A DNA stretch of 64,000 nt from QHXM01 sp963697975 (GCA_963697975.1 OY969111.1:2666001-2730000), one strand, 5' to 3'. Positions 41,585 through 50,513 are shown, counted from the first letter of the stretch. Program-made: numbers and translations. The notes: generated by a model not told the origin, from the letters alone.

Positions 41585-42481
41585 TCAGGATTTCTTGCCT
41601 GAAGTTCTCACGTCAAACTCCGAAGCATCAATGTCGCGATTGAAGTTGAACTGCGTCAGCGTGAAAACCCAATCCTGCAAAGCTCTCCGGTTCAACGCTT
41701 CGATTGACAACTGGATTTTGTAAGTATGCGGCAGCGTCAGCCCCTTCTCCGTCTTGAAGTCAGAGTACTCTTCGATCAGCTTGGTGATTGATTCATTTTG
41801 CGATTGCGTCACGCCCGGCGCGCTCGGCATCTGCTGAGTGAGCCTCTGCTCATATTCTGTCCGCACATGCCTGAAAGTTTCCTCGTCGAAGTAAAGCGTA
41901 GTCTTCAAACCCGTATCATTTTTTGGCCGATATTCAAGAACATGCACCTTCCGGCCCTCTATCTTTTTCGTCCCGGCATACTTTAGTTTAGCCGTCATGT
42001 TAGCCATGTTCAGAAGCGGCCATGCCGCTGACAAAGTTCCTGCCATCAACCCTTCCTTGAAGGGCATTTCGTGCGCCATGAAAAACTTTCCTAAGGTGGA
42101 GCGGATGCCGGGTTTTATCTCTCCCACTGTCAGCGTGCCGCCGTCATAGCCCATCTTCTCGTAAGGGTATTCCACGTTTCCATAAACAATCGCAATCAGG
42201 CTCTTGCCGCCCTGAGACGCCATCACAGAGCCGCCCTCTGACGTGCCGGTGCTGCCGACGCGGAAAGTGGCGACGGCAGTTCCGAGAATGATGTAGCTCT
42301 TGGTCGCGGCGCGCGCTTCGGCTGTGCCGATAGATTCGAGATGCTTGGCGACGACTTCTTCAGCCGTCATCTTCTGCGGCGCGGGTGTGGCTGTGGTGGG
42401 GATTGAAGTCGCCAGCAAGAAAAACGCCAGAAGGCAGGCGACTGATAGTTGACATAGTGTGCGAGGGTTAAACTTCACCAT
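41585..42481 (-). CDS. Secreted protein, paralogue of 49318-50235
   Basis: 298 residues with signal peptide (SVACLLAFFLLATSIPTTAT). Mature start KMTAEEVVAKHLESIGTAEARA, then alternating strands (KSYIILGTAVATFRVG, SGGSVMASQGGKSLIAI) and FDEETFRHVRTEYEQR near residue 200. The layout resembles the LolA/LppX half-barrel of lipid or lipoprotein carriers, a guess from strand pattern. It shares many long identities with the protein at 49318 (KMTAEEVV-KHLESIG, GTKKI-GR, EFSDFK-type ending). It lies between moxR and the DUF58 gene, an unusual interruption of that cluster. Confidence 0.75.
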   Translation of the reverse strand: MVKFNPRTLCQLSVACLLAFFLLATSIPTTATPAPQKMTAEEVVAKHLESIGTAEARAATKSYIILGTAVATFRVGSTGTSEGGSVMASQGGKSLIAIVYGNVEYPYEKMGYDGGTLTVGEIKPGIRSTLGKFFMAHEMPFKEGLMAGTLSAAWPLLNMANMTAKLKYAGTKKIEGRKVHVLEYRPKNDTGLKTTLYFDEETFRHVRTEYEQRLTQQMPSAPGVTQSQNESITKLIEEYSDFKTEKGLTLPHTYKIQLSIEALNRRALQDWVFTLTQFNFNRDIDASEFDVRTSGKKS

Positions 42482-42601
42482 TTCAAATACTCCGTTGCTG
42501 ATAGATTAATTGTTAGGGGGATGGCGGGGAGACGCCTGATCGAAAGCTTGCCCGCGTAGTTTAGCAACAAATCGCTCCACGCGCATCCCGCACCCGAATC
42601 A

Positions 42602-43555
42602 TTATCTGGGCACTTCGGTGGCCTGCAAAATAGCACTGATGACGGCATCGGGCGTCGCCCCGTCCAATTCGGCTTCGGCGCGCAAGCTCAAGCGATGACG
42701 CAAGACCGGGCGCGCGATGTCGCGCACATCGTCGGGCGTGGTGAACTCACGTCCGCGCAGGGCGGCCAATGATTTGGAGCAGAGCAGGAGAGCGACGGAA
42801 GCGCGCGGGCTTGCTCCGTAGAGAACGGACGGGTGCGAGCGCGTGCGCCGCACGATGTCAACGACGTAGCGCTGCACGCCCGGCTCGACCCGCGCGTTGC
42901 GGACCTCCATCCGGCAGCGCATGACGGCGTCAGGCTCTGCGAGCGGGCGAATGTCCACCTGATCGAGACGACGCGAATTAAAGCCCGCATCCCAGTTGGC
43001 GACGACCTGTAGCTCCGCGTCCTGCGACGGATAATCGAAGAGAATCTTCAGCAGAAAACGATCAAGCTGCGCTTCCGGCAGCGGGTACGTGCCTTCATAC
43101 TCAATCGGGTTTTCCGTGGCGAGCACCGTAAAGAGCGGCGAGAGATACTGCGATTCGCCGTCAATCGTCACCTGCCTTTCTTCCATCGCTTCCAGCAGCG
43201 CCGCCTGCGTCTTCGGCGGCGTGCGATTAATCTCGTCGGCCAGCAGCATATCCGTGAAGATCGGGCCTTTACGCAGCGTGAAATCAGAGGTGGCGACGTT
43301 GAAGACGTTCGTGCCCGTGATGTCGGAGGGCATCAAATCGGGCGTGAACTGGATGCGGCCAAAGTCTGCGCCGATAATCCGCGAGAGCGTCTTGACGGTC
43401 AAGGTCTTCGCCGTGCCCGGAACGCCTTCGATCAGCGCATGGCCTTCCGCGAACAGCGCGACCAGGATTTGCTCAATCGCATAATCCTGCCCGACGATCA
43501 CCTTGCGAAGCTCCGTCAGAATGTGTTCGACGGTGGTGGAGACGTATTGAAGCAC
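42602..43555 (-). CDS. MoxR-family AAA+ ATPase
   Basis: 317 residues, GTG start at 43555. Walker A HALIEGVPGTAKTLTVKTLS, then FGRIQFTPDLMPSDITGTNV, Walker B/sensor LLADEINRTPPKTQAALLEAMEERQVT, and the C-terminal lid with GASPRASVALL. The length and motifs are those of MoxR. These ATPases work as chaperones with vWA/DUF58 partners; both are present here. It starts only ten nt after the arm of a heptamer repeat, with no visible Shine-Dalgarno. Confidence 0.93.
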   Translation of the reverse strand: MLQYVSTTVEHILTELRKVIVGQDYAIEQILVALFAEGHALIEGVPGTAKTLTVKTLSRIIGADFGRIQFTPDLMPSDITGTNVFNVATSDFTLRKGPIFTDMLLADEINRTPPKTQAALLEAMEERQVTIDGESQYLSPLFTVLATENPIEYEGTYPLPEAQLDRFLLKILFDYPSQDAELQVVANWDAGFNSRRLDQVDIRPLAEPDAVMRCRMEVRNARVEPGVQRYVVDIVRRTRSHPSVLYGASPRASVALLLCSKSLAALRGREFTTPDDVRDIARPVLRHRLSLRAEAELDGATPDAVISAILQATEVPR

Positions 43556-43565
43556 GAGTTCGATG

Positions 43566-43642
43566 AGTGATAGGTGATGGGTGAGAGGTGATAAGAGAAA
43601 ACGCTGTTCTTTCTTATCACCTATCCCCTATCACCTATCACT
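43566..43642. repeat. Heptamer-array inverted repeat (GGTGATA type) between DUF4350 and MoxR genes
   Basis: Arms agtgataggtgatgggtgag.. (43566-43596) and ..cccctatcacctatcact (43612-43642) are complementary with few mismatches. It lies inside the operon, 16 nt after the DUF4350 stop and ten nt before the moxR start. Confidence 0.9.
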
Positions 43643-43658
43643 TTTCCCTTCCCATGAT

Positions 43659-45122
43659 TTACAAGAGCGTGTTTTGTTGCAAGCCTTCCGCGGCCTGACG
43701 GGTTTCGCGTGAGCGCAGGCGCAAGCCCAGGGCGCGTTCCACCTGGCGCAGGCGCGTGACCAGTTCGAGCGCTTTTCTTTCGTCAACAAGCTGAGCGCCG
43801 TTAATCGCATCTTCGCACTCGTGCATGAGCTGTTCGAGTTTTGCCGGATCGAGCTTTCCAGATGATCGCGCGGCGACGCTCGCGGCAATCACAGAGCGCG
43901 GGCTATTGTGACTAAGACCGGCGTAGCGCACAAGCACGCGGCGCAGTCTGGTGTAAATATTTTCGATGGCGAGGTCGTAGGCGCGCGCACGCTGTTGCAA
44001 CTCGGCCATTGAATCCACGAACTCAAGACTCGAACGCCTGTCTACAAAGGGCACGGGCAGCGGGCGCGCGAAACGTCTTCCGCGCGTCCATAGCAAGACC
44101 AGCACGACGAGCGTGCCCTGCGCGAGCATCCAGAGCACGGGCGTGCCCGCAAAGTAAGCGATTAAATGATTGCGCGAGCCTGCGCGATCCTGATGATACT
44201 CATCGAAGGCGATCATGCCGCCTGCGCTGCCGACGACGTTGAGCGCCAGTTGCAGATTGTCTGCGAGGCGAATGCCGCCGTTAGCGACTATGTAAGGATC
44301 ACTCAGGACGACGATGCGTCCCGCGCCGTGAGGATAATCAACCAGCAGAGCGCCCCTGTAATCCTCAAGGTGCGCGAACGGCACGGGCGAAGTCAACGTC
44401 TGTTTGTCGTAAGCAGAATAGTCAGGCGCTCTGCCGGATTCTTCGGGCGAGGATGACGGAAGCTGCTCGTCGCTCTCATAATATTCATCATCATCGGCGA
44501 CGACGACGGGAGGCGGCTGACTTCCCTGAGCCGCCACCGGAACAGGACTGTTCTCAGAGATGTTAATTTTTCCGGCGTAACGCGAGGGCCAAACCGATTC
44601 GACGTTGCGCGTCAGCGCGGTCGGTTGCCAGGAGCGGACCAGCGCCACTCCCACCGTCATCTCTTCGGGCTTATTGGGATTCACATCTGATCTCGGCAAC
44701 TCCTGCGCTCCGGTCGAAACGCTCCAGTTGGCAGAAGAGGGCAGCAGGCGCGCGTCCGGCCTGCGGTCAATGATGACGAGCCGCCCGCCCCGCTCGACCC
44801 ACTTCAGGATGCTCCGGGCTTCCTCCTCTTCAATGGCAGAACGCGTCTTGCCGATGATGACAAACGTCGAGGGAGAAGAAGCGTCGCCTGCGTCGAGCAG
44901 CGCATAAGGTTCTTTGCGCCAGCGCATCACCTGTCGCCCGGATTCTGCCAGCAGGTCATAGAGGGCGCGCGTGCCCGTCGCGCCCGCATTGTACGTCGAG
45001 CGATCAGGATTGAACTCGGTATCGGGCAAGCGCGCTTCGCTCACGTAAGACGCCGTGTTGAGCAAGACGAGCAGCACCAGCACAACCGCGATGGTGATGA
45101 TGATGGCGAGACGTTGGCGCAT
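43659..45122 (-). CDS. DUF4350 domain membrane protein
   Basis: 487 residues. The N-terminal helix LAIIITIAVVLVLLVLLNTA and a helix near residue 330 (GTPVLWMLAQGTLVVLVLLW) flank a periplasmic domain with ATGTRALYDLLAESGRQVMRW and LKWVERGGRLVIIDRRP, the DUF4350 pattern (a glutamine-amidotransferase-like Rossmann fold). An acidic Glu/Ser/Pro-rich insertion (about 220-250) is variable. It is part of the MoxR/DUF58/DUF4129 cluster that is frequent in bacteria. Its role is not known; a substrate- or wall-sensing function is speculative. Confidence 0.85.
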   Translation of the reverse strand: MRQRLAIIITIAVVLVLLVLLNTASYVSEARLPDTEFNPDRSTYNAGATGTRALYDLLAESGRQVMRWRKEPYALLDAGDASSPSTFVIIGKTRSAIEEEEARSILKWVERGGRLVIIDRRPDARLLPSSANWSVSTGAQELPRSDVNPNKPEEMTVGVALVRSWQPTALTRNVESVWPSRYAGKINISENSPVPVAAQGSQPPPVVVADDDEYYESDEQLPSSSPEESGRAPDYSAYDKQTLTSPVPFAHLEDYRGALLVDYPHGAGRIVVLSDPYIVANGGIRLADNLQLALNVVGSAGGMIAFDEYHQDRAGSRNHLIAYFAGTPVLWMLAQGTLVVLVLLWTRGRRFARPLPVPFVDRRSSLEFVDSMAELQQRARAYDLAIENIYTRLRRVLVRYAGLSHNSPRSVIAASVAARSSGKLDPAKLEQLMHECEDAINGAQLVDERKALELVTRLRQVERALGLRLRSRETRQAAEGLQQNTLL

Positions 45123-45128
45123 AAAAGC

Positions 45129-45238
45129 AAGGATGAGGGCGGAGGGATGAGGGATGAAAGGGGTTGAGTGAAACGCTCACCGAATCATTGATTCAATGGC
45201 TTTCATTCATCCCTCATCCCTCATCCCCCATCCCTTAA
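45129..45238. repeat. Heptamer-array inverted repeat (GGGATGA type) overlapping the DUF4129 stop
   Basis: The arms aaggatgagggcggagggatgagggatgaaag (45129-45160, in two halves of 16) and ctttcattcatccctcatcc.. (45200-45238) pair with few mismatches. The inner loop has its own hairpins (gagtg..cgctc, gaatcattgattc). The DUF4129 tail and TGA are read from the right arm. Confidence 0.88.
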
Positions 45239-46360
45239 TAGCGATGCTGTTTTCAAAGTCTGCTGATAGCCTAAGCGAAAGGTCGTCCAGTCGTTGGGGG
45301 TCGCGGGCACGAAGCCGTACCAGTGATTCTCGAAGCTCGCGGTCAGCTTCTGCATTTCGTTGAGCAGGGGGCGTTTTTCGCGGACGGCGCGCAGGTAATC
45401 GTGATTGGTTTTGTGCTGCGCGAGCGTCAGCACCTGGCGGTCGCCCAGTTCGCACAGCAGCGCGATGTAACCTTTGCGAATCGCCGCTCGAAGCTCGCCT
45501 TTGCGCGCCAGAGCTTCGGCCTCGTTGAGCAGGTCTGCCGGGGTCTGATCCGGCGCGAGTTGCTCGCCCAGCACGACGCGCGCCTGTGGCTTCCCGAGTT
45601 TGAGTCCCGTGTTCCTGCGCGCAAAGAAAGGCAGGAATTTCCAGATAGCGTAGGCCATGACGCCCGCCGCCAGCCCGAAGATAATGATCATTGCGATGAT
45701 CGAGAGCCAGCTTGATTGGCCGGGCTGAAGCTGGGTTCTACTGGAGAATAAACTGCTCAGCCATTCCTTGAAACGCTCCCAGATGCTCTTCTCAGGAGGC
45801 TTGTCGCCATACTCTGCGCGGCGGAGGATTGATTCCAGCCGCGCCTTCTCCTCGTCCTTTGAGGCGGCGACCACCTTATTCTGACCATTCAATTCATTCA
45901 GGCGATCCTCCAGCGCGAGCAATCTCTGGGTGATGCGCCCAAGCGAATCGTCCGCCGGAGTCTGCTCATATCTCTTCAACTCATCGATGAGCCAAGAATT
46001 GTTGACCCTGACTCGCCCGCCTTCCCATTCGATTGTTTCATCTGAGGGCACAAGCTCTCTCACCTTGTTGAAGACGGCTTTCACGTGCGCTGCATATTGA
46101 GCTGTGGGGGCAACATCTTCCTCATCCCATAGTTGTTCGAGTTCGATCACGGCCTGATTAATGCGCGCTTTGTATTCGTCAAGCGGCATGGCCAATGCGC
46201 CTCCCGCGCTGAGCAGAACGAGCAGCAGCGCAAACGCGCAATGCGCCGTAGCGCGCCTCACGCCTTGCCGTTTAATCGGTCGCACAACCCCTTCGCTTGA
46301 ACGCGGCGCGGCGCATCTGTCACTGAAATCGGCGGAGAGTGAAAGAAAGAGAAGGCTCAT
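45221..46360 (-). CDS. DUF4129 domain protein
   Basis: 379 residues with a signal-like N-terminal helix (FALLLVLLSAGGALAM), a periplasmic helical region, one membrane helix near residue 225 (SWLSIIAMIIIFGLAAGVM) and a cytosolic C-terminal domain LRAAIRKGYIALLCELGDRQ, THDYLR-like NHDYLRAV, and FENHWYGFVPAT, which is the DUF4129 signature (protein-glutamine gamma-glutamyltransferase-like tail). It belongs to the MoxR cluster. The last residues LLRDGG and TGA are encoded by the heptamer repeat, so the original tail may have been replaced. It begins nine nt after the upstream membrane gene. Confidence 0.85.
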   Translation of the reverse strand: MSLLFLSLSADFSDRCAAPRSSEGVVRPIKRQGVRRATAHCAFALLLVLLSAGGALAMPLDEYKARINQAVIELEQLWDEEDVAPTAQYAAHVKAVFNKVRELVPSDETIEWEGGRVRVNNSWLIDELKRYEQTPADDSLGRITQRLLALEDRLNELNGQNKVVAASKDEEKARLESILRRAEYGDKPPEKSIWERFKEWLSSLFSSRTQLQPGQSSWLSIIAMIIIFGLAAGVMAYAIWKFLPFFARRNTGLKLGKPQARVVLGEQLAPDQTPADLLNEAEALARKGELRAAIRKGYIALLCELGDRQVLTLAQHKTNHDYLRAVREKRPLLNEMQKLTASFENHWYGFVPATPNDWTTFRLGYQQTLKTASLLRDGG

Positions 46361-46369
46361 GTTTCGTCT

Positions 46370-47455
46370 TCAACGAAGGCCAAGCATAGAGCCGGGCGAG
46401 TGAGATTGAGCTTGACCCGTCGCGTAGGCGGGCGATTGCATAGCCATAGGCGTGGCGTATTGTGGAGCGGAGGTTGCGCCGTAAGCGTTCGGCATTCCTC
46501 CCAACTGACGCGAGGCGATTAGCTCTACGTCGTAGCCCTCCTGCCGCACGCGCTCGTCAACATACATGAGCGAGAGTCCGAGCATCCACACGGGCGCAAG
46601 CAGGATGGCGCTCGCCTGCGTAATCACACTGTAGCCGACGGCATACCACATCGGCCACGAGATGGCATTAGTCGGCGAGATACTGACGCCTTGCATCTTG
46701 CCATACACAGCAAGTGGAATAACCAGGATCATCAGCGCCGACCAGGTGGCGAACGAGTGGAAGAGAAACATCGCCATCAGCCGCCGGAGGTTTCCGCGCG
46801 CCAGGGTGAAGCTGCGGCCAACCGAATCGAAAACCCCACGACCCTCAATCATCATCACCTGCGGCACGTAGGCTATAAACTTCACCATCAGAAAGAAGAG
46901 GAGCAGCGCCAGAAATGTCACCGCCACAACCCAGATAATTACTAAGATCATAGCGAACCAGGTATTAACATACGCGCCCGAATATCTGCCGAAGATAAAA
47001 AGCTGAACGACGAGCGCCCAGACAAGCACGGCAACGACGGAGGCTATGAAAATCCAGATGGCGACGATGAGTGATGCGCCGAGCAATCCCCAGAAACGTG
47101 CGCGGACATTGCGATAGGTCGTGCGCGCCGAGAAAGGCTCGTTCCACAAAAGGTGCGTGATGAGATTGCGCGCCGCCCCGCCCATCACGATCACGTTGAG
47201 CAGCACGCCTCCTCCCCAGAGCAGAAACCCGAACAGGGCCATCAGGACATCGCCGCCGGACAAACGCGCAGCAGGCGAGCGGTTGATGATGGTCATCAAC
47301 ACCGAGCCGATGGCCGAGATGACGACGGGCGGCGCGGCGATGCGAATCAGCGTCATGAAGTGACGCCGGTAAAGACGCACGGCGCGATCAATGAGGTCGC
47401 CTGCTCCCAGCGGAGCCAGCGAGAGTTGATTGACTGCTAGAGGTGGCGTCGCCAT
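46370..47455 (-). CDS. Multi-pass membrane protein of the MoxR cluster
   Basis: 361 residues. After LGAGDLIDRAVRLYRRHFMTLI there are six hydrophobic segments, including VVISAIGSVLMTIINR, IWIFIASVVAVLVWALVVQL and WVVAVTFLALLLFFLMVKF. GDLIDRAxRLYRRHF is a motif of large membrane proteins placed beside DUF4129 genes. The tail is Gln/Ala/Pro-rich and flexible. Transport or complex assembly is possible but no catalytic motif is seen. First gene of the minus-strand run, diverging from 47662. Confidence 0.75.
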   Translation of the reverse strand: MATPPLAVNQLSLAPLGAGDLIDRAVRLYRRHFMTLIRIAAPPVVISAIGSVLMTIINRSPAARLSGGDVLMALFGFLLWGGGVLLNVIVMGGAARNLITHLLWNEPFSARTTYRNVRARFWGLLGASLIVAIWIFIASVVAVLVWALVVQLFIFGRYSGAYVNTWFAMILVIIWVVAVTFLALLLFFLMVKFIAYVPQVMMIEGRGVFDSVGRSFTLARGNLRRLMAMFLFHSFATWSALMILVIPLAVYGKMQGVSISPTNAISWPMWYAVGYSVITQASAILLAPVWMLGLSLMYVDERVRQEGYDVELIASRQLGGMPNAYGATSAPQYATPMAMQSPAYATGQAQSHSPGSMLGLR

Positions 47456-47661
47456 ATGTTTCGGAAGTTAGACCCTGAGAGTAATGCTCGGCTCAAGTAA
47501 TGGTCGGATTCTATCACAGAAGATAACGGCTGGCAGCCAGAGCTTAGGAGCAAATATTGATGCTCTCGCCCTGGCCGGATTCCTATGTCACTTGGCCGCT
47601 TATTGTGATATAAGTAGGAAAGCCAACCGGGTATTCTGTACACAATAGGAGGATGAGGAAG

Positions 47662-48255
47662 ATGAAAGCGCTAGCTCTATTTTTCTTTGTCTCGATGGCT
47701 GCGACCGGGTTAGCGCAAAATTCTACTCAACCTCAAAATTGCCCGGATGTGACGGTCAAAGATTTCGCCTGGGGCATGACGCAGCGAAACGTCTCCAGCG
47801 AAGACCCCAGATTCAAGGCCGACTCAAGTGGCCGACCTGTTAATAATAAAGACAATCCCATCAACTCGGTCGGTAGTCCCATTAACATGTCAGGCGTCGC
47901 GGTGGATGCTGCTCCGGTGCGCCCTCAGGGCACTCCTCGCGGTTTCCAGATTCCGGTGGCGGAAAACAAATCAGAGTCGGTGCTGACTGTTGAAACGAGA
48001 CGTGAGACTTATATGCTCGTCATGAACTCCGGCAATAAGACCATCAAGAAGATTGACTGGGACTTTGTTTTCTTTAGCGATGCAGCCATGAAGCAGGAGT
48101 TAAAGCGCCATCAATTTCGCAGTAAGAAAAAGATTGCTCCCGGCGAGGTCAAATTTCTCAGCGAGTATGTTCTCAAACGCGCTCCTTCCAAGTATCAAAG
48201 GGTTTTCATCAGCCGGGTTGAGTTCAGCGACGGCTCAATCTGGCCGAGCCAATAG
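47662..48255 (+). CDS. Small secreted protein, related to 48331-48999
   Basis: 197 residues from ATG 47662, nine nt after AGGAGG; the earlier ATG 47653 would leave no room for that site. Signal peptide MKALALFFFVSMAATGLAQ. The mature domain is beta-rich and ends KYQRVFISRVEFSDGSIWPS, closely similar to the end of the next protein (AVINRIEYADGSSWQ). It also has NSGNKTIKKIDWDFVFFSDA against NAGTKAIKILYWEYQVSEK. Paralogous neighbours from a local duplication; function unknown. Confidence 0.78.
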   Translation: MKALALFFFVSMAATGLAQNSTQPQNCPDVTVKDFAWGMTQRNVSSEDPRFKADSSGRPVNNKDNPINSVGSPINMSGVAVDAAPVRPQGTPRGFQIPVAENKSESVLTVETRRETYMLVMNSGNKTIKKIDWDFVFFSDAAMKQELKRHQFRSKKKIAPGEVKFLSEYVLKRAPSKYQRVFISRVEFSDGSIWPSQ

Positions 48256-48330
48256 CTCGTTTCGAGTCTCTCCCGTTCGCCCGACGCGCACTACTCCCCC
48301 CACCACGCGATTAGTTTTTGGAGGTTTATC

Positions 48331-48999
48331 ATGAGGATACGGCTGGCCTTCTCAATTCTGGCCCTGCTTCTATTTTCAGCCCTCAGTCCATGCCCGGCGC
48401 AGGATAATTCCGGGCTGACGATACTCGATTTCAAGTGGAGTCGTTGGCATAGACCGTTAGACGCTGAAGTTGATTTCGGTTCAGCCCCGACGCCTGCGCG
48501 CCCGCCGATGACCGATGAAGATAAAAAAGTTGTAGAAAGGCGCTACGGAGATTTAGTGAGAAGTGCAGAGTTGAGGAAGATTGAGCGCGACGCTGCGAGC
48601 AAGGATATTCGGCCAGTTGAACTCTATAATTATAAAATTAAGGTTCAAAACGCGGGCACGAAAGCTATCAAGATTTTATACTGGGAGTATCAGGTTAGCG
48701 AGAAAGCCGACCCGGAAAATGTAACTCAACGGCAATTTGTTTGCCTCGCTAATGTCAAGGCCAATGAGCGAAAGGGATTGGTCGGCATCAGCGCCTCTCC
48801 TCCTGTCAGTGTCATCAGCGCAAAGACGTTAAGCAGTGATGCGCCGAAACCGTTTGAAGAGAGGGCGGTCATTAATCGTATCGAGTATGCGGATGGCTCT
48901 AGCTGGCAAAGGGCGGATTGGACTCCTCCCCGCGCGAGGGAGTTTCCTCCAGCCAATGCGCCGGGATATATCCGCCAGATAGAGTGCTTCGGCCTTTAA
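48331..48999 (+). CDS. Small secreted protein, paralogue of 47662-48255
   Basis: 222 residues, with GGAGG seven nt before the ATG. Signal peptide MRIRLAFSILALLLFSAL..PAQ. The C-terminal half matches the upstream protein: QNAGTKAIKILYWEYQVSEK, FVCLANVKANERKGLVGI, INRIEYADGSSWQ. The N-terminal half is more divergent (FKWSRWHRPLDAEVDFG). No catalytic motif. The pair is probably co-transcribed and exported. The 318-bp gap after it (49000-49317) holds no recognised feature. Confidence 0.78.
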   Translation: MRIRLAFSILALLLFSALSPCPAQDNSGLTILDFKWSRWHRPLDAEVDFGSAPTPARPPMTDEDKKVVERRYGDLVRSAELRKIERDAASKDIRPVELYNYKIKVQNAGTKAIKILYWEYQVSEKADPENVTQRQFVCLANVKANERKGLVGISASPPVSVISAKTLSSDAPKPFEERAVINRIEYADGSSWQRADWTPPRAREFPPANAPGYIRQIECFGL

Positions 49000-49317
49000 T
49001 GTGACAGAGGTCGCCTCTTCAACTGAAAGAAGAAGCCGCCAGACAATTCATTCAAATCAGACATCTGAAGCTCCTGCCTGACATAAATCCCGGCTCGCTG
49101 GTTAGAGCGTTGGTGTCTGAACTGCTACTTAAAATTTCAAAAGCCACCCTCAGATAGCGGCATGACGTGCCACCTCTCAAATTCATAGCTCGTTGAGACG
49201 AGTTGTGCCTTATCGCAGGAGATTGGTCGCTTTAGTCGGGACATGATTTTCTGTATATTATCGGCAACCTGTCTTTAAAGACGCACACGCGCGAACCTAT
49301 TTACCCTGGAGGAGAAG

Positions 49318-50235
49318 ATGACGAACAGCAGATTCAGTCCGACCCTGTTTTTTTCGATCACCCGGTCACTAAGCCTCGTCCTGATGTGGTCTTGCTTAAC
49401 GCTAACAGTCTCGGCCACGCAGAAGATGACCGCAGAAGAAGTCGTGAGCAAGCACCTTGAATCTATCGGCGCAACTGAAGCGCGAGCATCGGTCAAGAGC
49501 CGCATCGCTATCGGGACCACTAAATTTAGCTACCGCGTCACCAAAGGGGTAGGTAAGGCTGAAGGGACTGCCGTCATGGCTTCCGAAGGAGACAGGAGTT
49601 TAATTGGCATGAACTTTCCAGAAGCCGATTATCCGCACGAGCGATTGGGCTTTGATGGGAAAAGCTTTACGACAGGTTTTATCAGAACAGGCATCCGCAC
49701 AGTGCTGGGAGATTTCCTGTATAGCCACAACGATGTCTTCAAAGAAGGTCTGATTGGCGGGTCTTTAACTCAAACCTGGGCGCTGCTGAACATGGCAGAA
49801 AGAAAACCGAAGCTGGATTATGAAGGGACAAAAAAGATCAATGGCAGGGAGACTTATGTGCTGGGCTACGGTCTTCGTAAGGGTTCGGACTTTCAAATCA
49901 GGCTCTACTTTGACAGCGCTACTTTCCAGCACGTCCGATCTGAGTATACGCAAGTTATCGCCGCTATGATTGGACAGACAGTTGGCACCCTGCAGGGGCG
50001 TCCGACTGAAAACTCTTCGCGCCAGCGATCAACTCGCTATGAAATGACTGAAGAGTTTTCTGACTTCAAGAAAGAGGGCGGACTCACCTTGCCGCATAAC
50101 TACAAGTTCCGTTTGGTAATTGACAATCAAGGCGGTACCCGCCAGTTTGATTGGGAACTGAATCTGGTTCAATACAGTTTCAACCGACCGATTCCACCTG
50201 ACTCGTTCAACGTCGAGGCATTTAAAGAACAATAG
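49318..50235 (+). CDS. Secreted protein, paralogue of 41585-42481
   Basis: 305 residues with GGAGGAG five nt before the ATG. Signal peptide (SLSLVLMWSCLTLTVSAT). Mature start QKMTAEEVVSKHLESIGATEAR, matching the protein inside the MoxR cluster almost word for word. Further shared stretches are GTKKINGRETYVL, FDSATFQHVRSEYTQ and EEFSDFKKEGGLTLPHNYKF. The strand pattern suggests a LolA-like half-barrel but is not proven. A rho-independent-type hairpin follows the gene. Confidence 0.78.
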   Translation: MTNSRFSPTLFFSITRSLSLVLMWSCLTLTVSATQKMTAEEVVSKHLESIGATEARASVKSRIAIGTTKFSYRVTKGVGKAEGTAVMASEGDRSLIGMNFPEADYPHERLGFDGKSFTTGFIRTGIRTVLGDFLYSHNDVFKEGLIGGSLTQTWALLNMAERKPKLDYEGTKKINGRETYVLGYGLRKGSDFQIRLYFDSATFQHVRSEYTQVIAAMIGQTVGTLQGRPTENSSRQRSTRYEMTEEFSDFKKEGGLTLPHNYKFRLVIDNQGGTRQFDWELNLVQYSFNRPIPPDSFNVEAFKEQ

Positions 50236-50283
50236 ATAGCCACCTTCTTTTAACGTCAGTTAGACGTAAGAGGGGCGACGTTC

Positions 50284-50330
50284 TCAGCCCCGGTAGCAGT
50301 GAAAGATTCTTTCGCCGCTGCCGGGGCTGA
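50284..50330 (+). terminator. Terminator hairpin after 49318-50235
   Basis: tcagccccggtagc (50284-50297) pairs with gctgccggggctga (50317-50330) with one G-T, followed by ctatttt. It lies 48 nt after the gene's stop. Confidence 0.7.
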
Positions 50331-50370
50331 CTATTTTAGTCTCAACAAAACTGACAATCATTCGGAGACT

Positions 50371-50437
50371 AGAGCAGTTTGCGAATCAGTGTACGGCAGG
50401 CGGTCAGCCTGCCGTACATCCAATTCAAACTCGCTCT
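50371..50437. repeat. 67-bp palindromic element, second copy
   Basis: agagcagtttgcgaatcagtg.. mirrors ..caattcaaactcgctct through a central ggcaggc/gcctgcc stem. The first copy is 23657-23723, also 67 bp. The two differ in ways that keep pairing (ggag/ctcc there, agag/ctct here). Only these two copies were noticed in the window. Confidence 0.9.
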
Positions 50438-50448
50438 AATGCCTGGAT

Positions 50449-50482
50449 AAAAAAGGGCGTTGTCTCCGAAAAGACAACGCCC
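50449..50482 (-). terminator. Intrinsic terminator of the first TonB receptor gene
   Basis: On the minus strand gggcgttgtct pairs with agacaacgccc around a short loop, followed directly by TTTTTT. It lies 32 nt after the stop of the receptor gene. Confidence 0.88.
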
Positions 50483-50513
50483 CGTAATCAGACCTTAAGA
50501 GGTCCGTGCAGAT

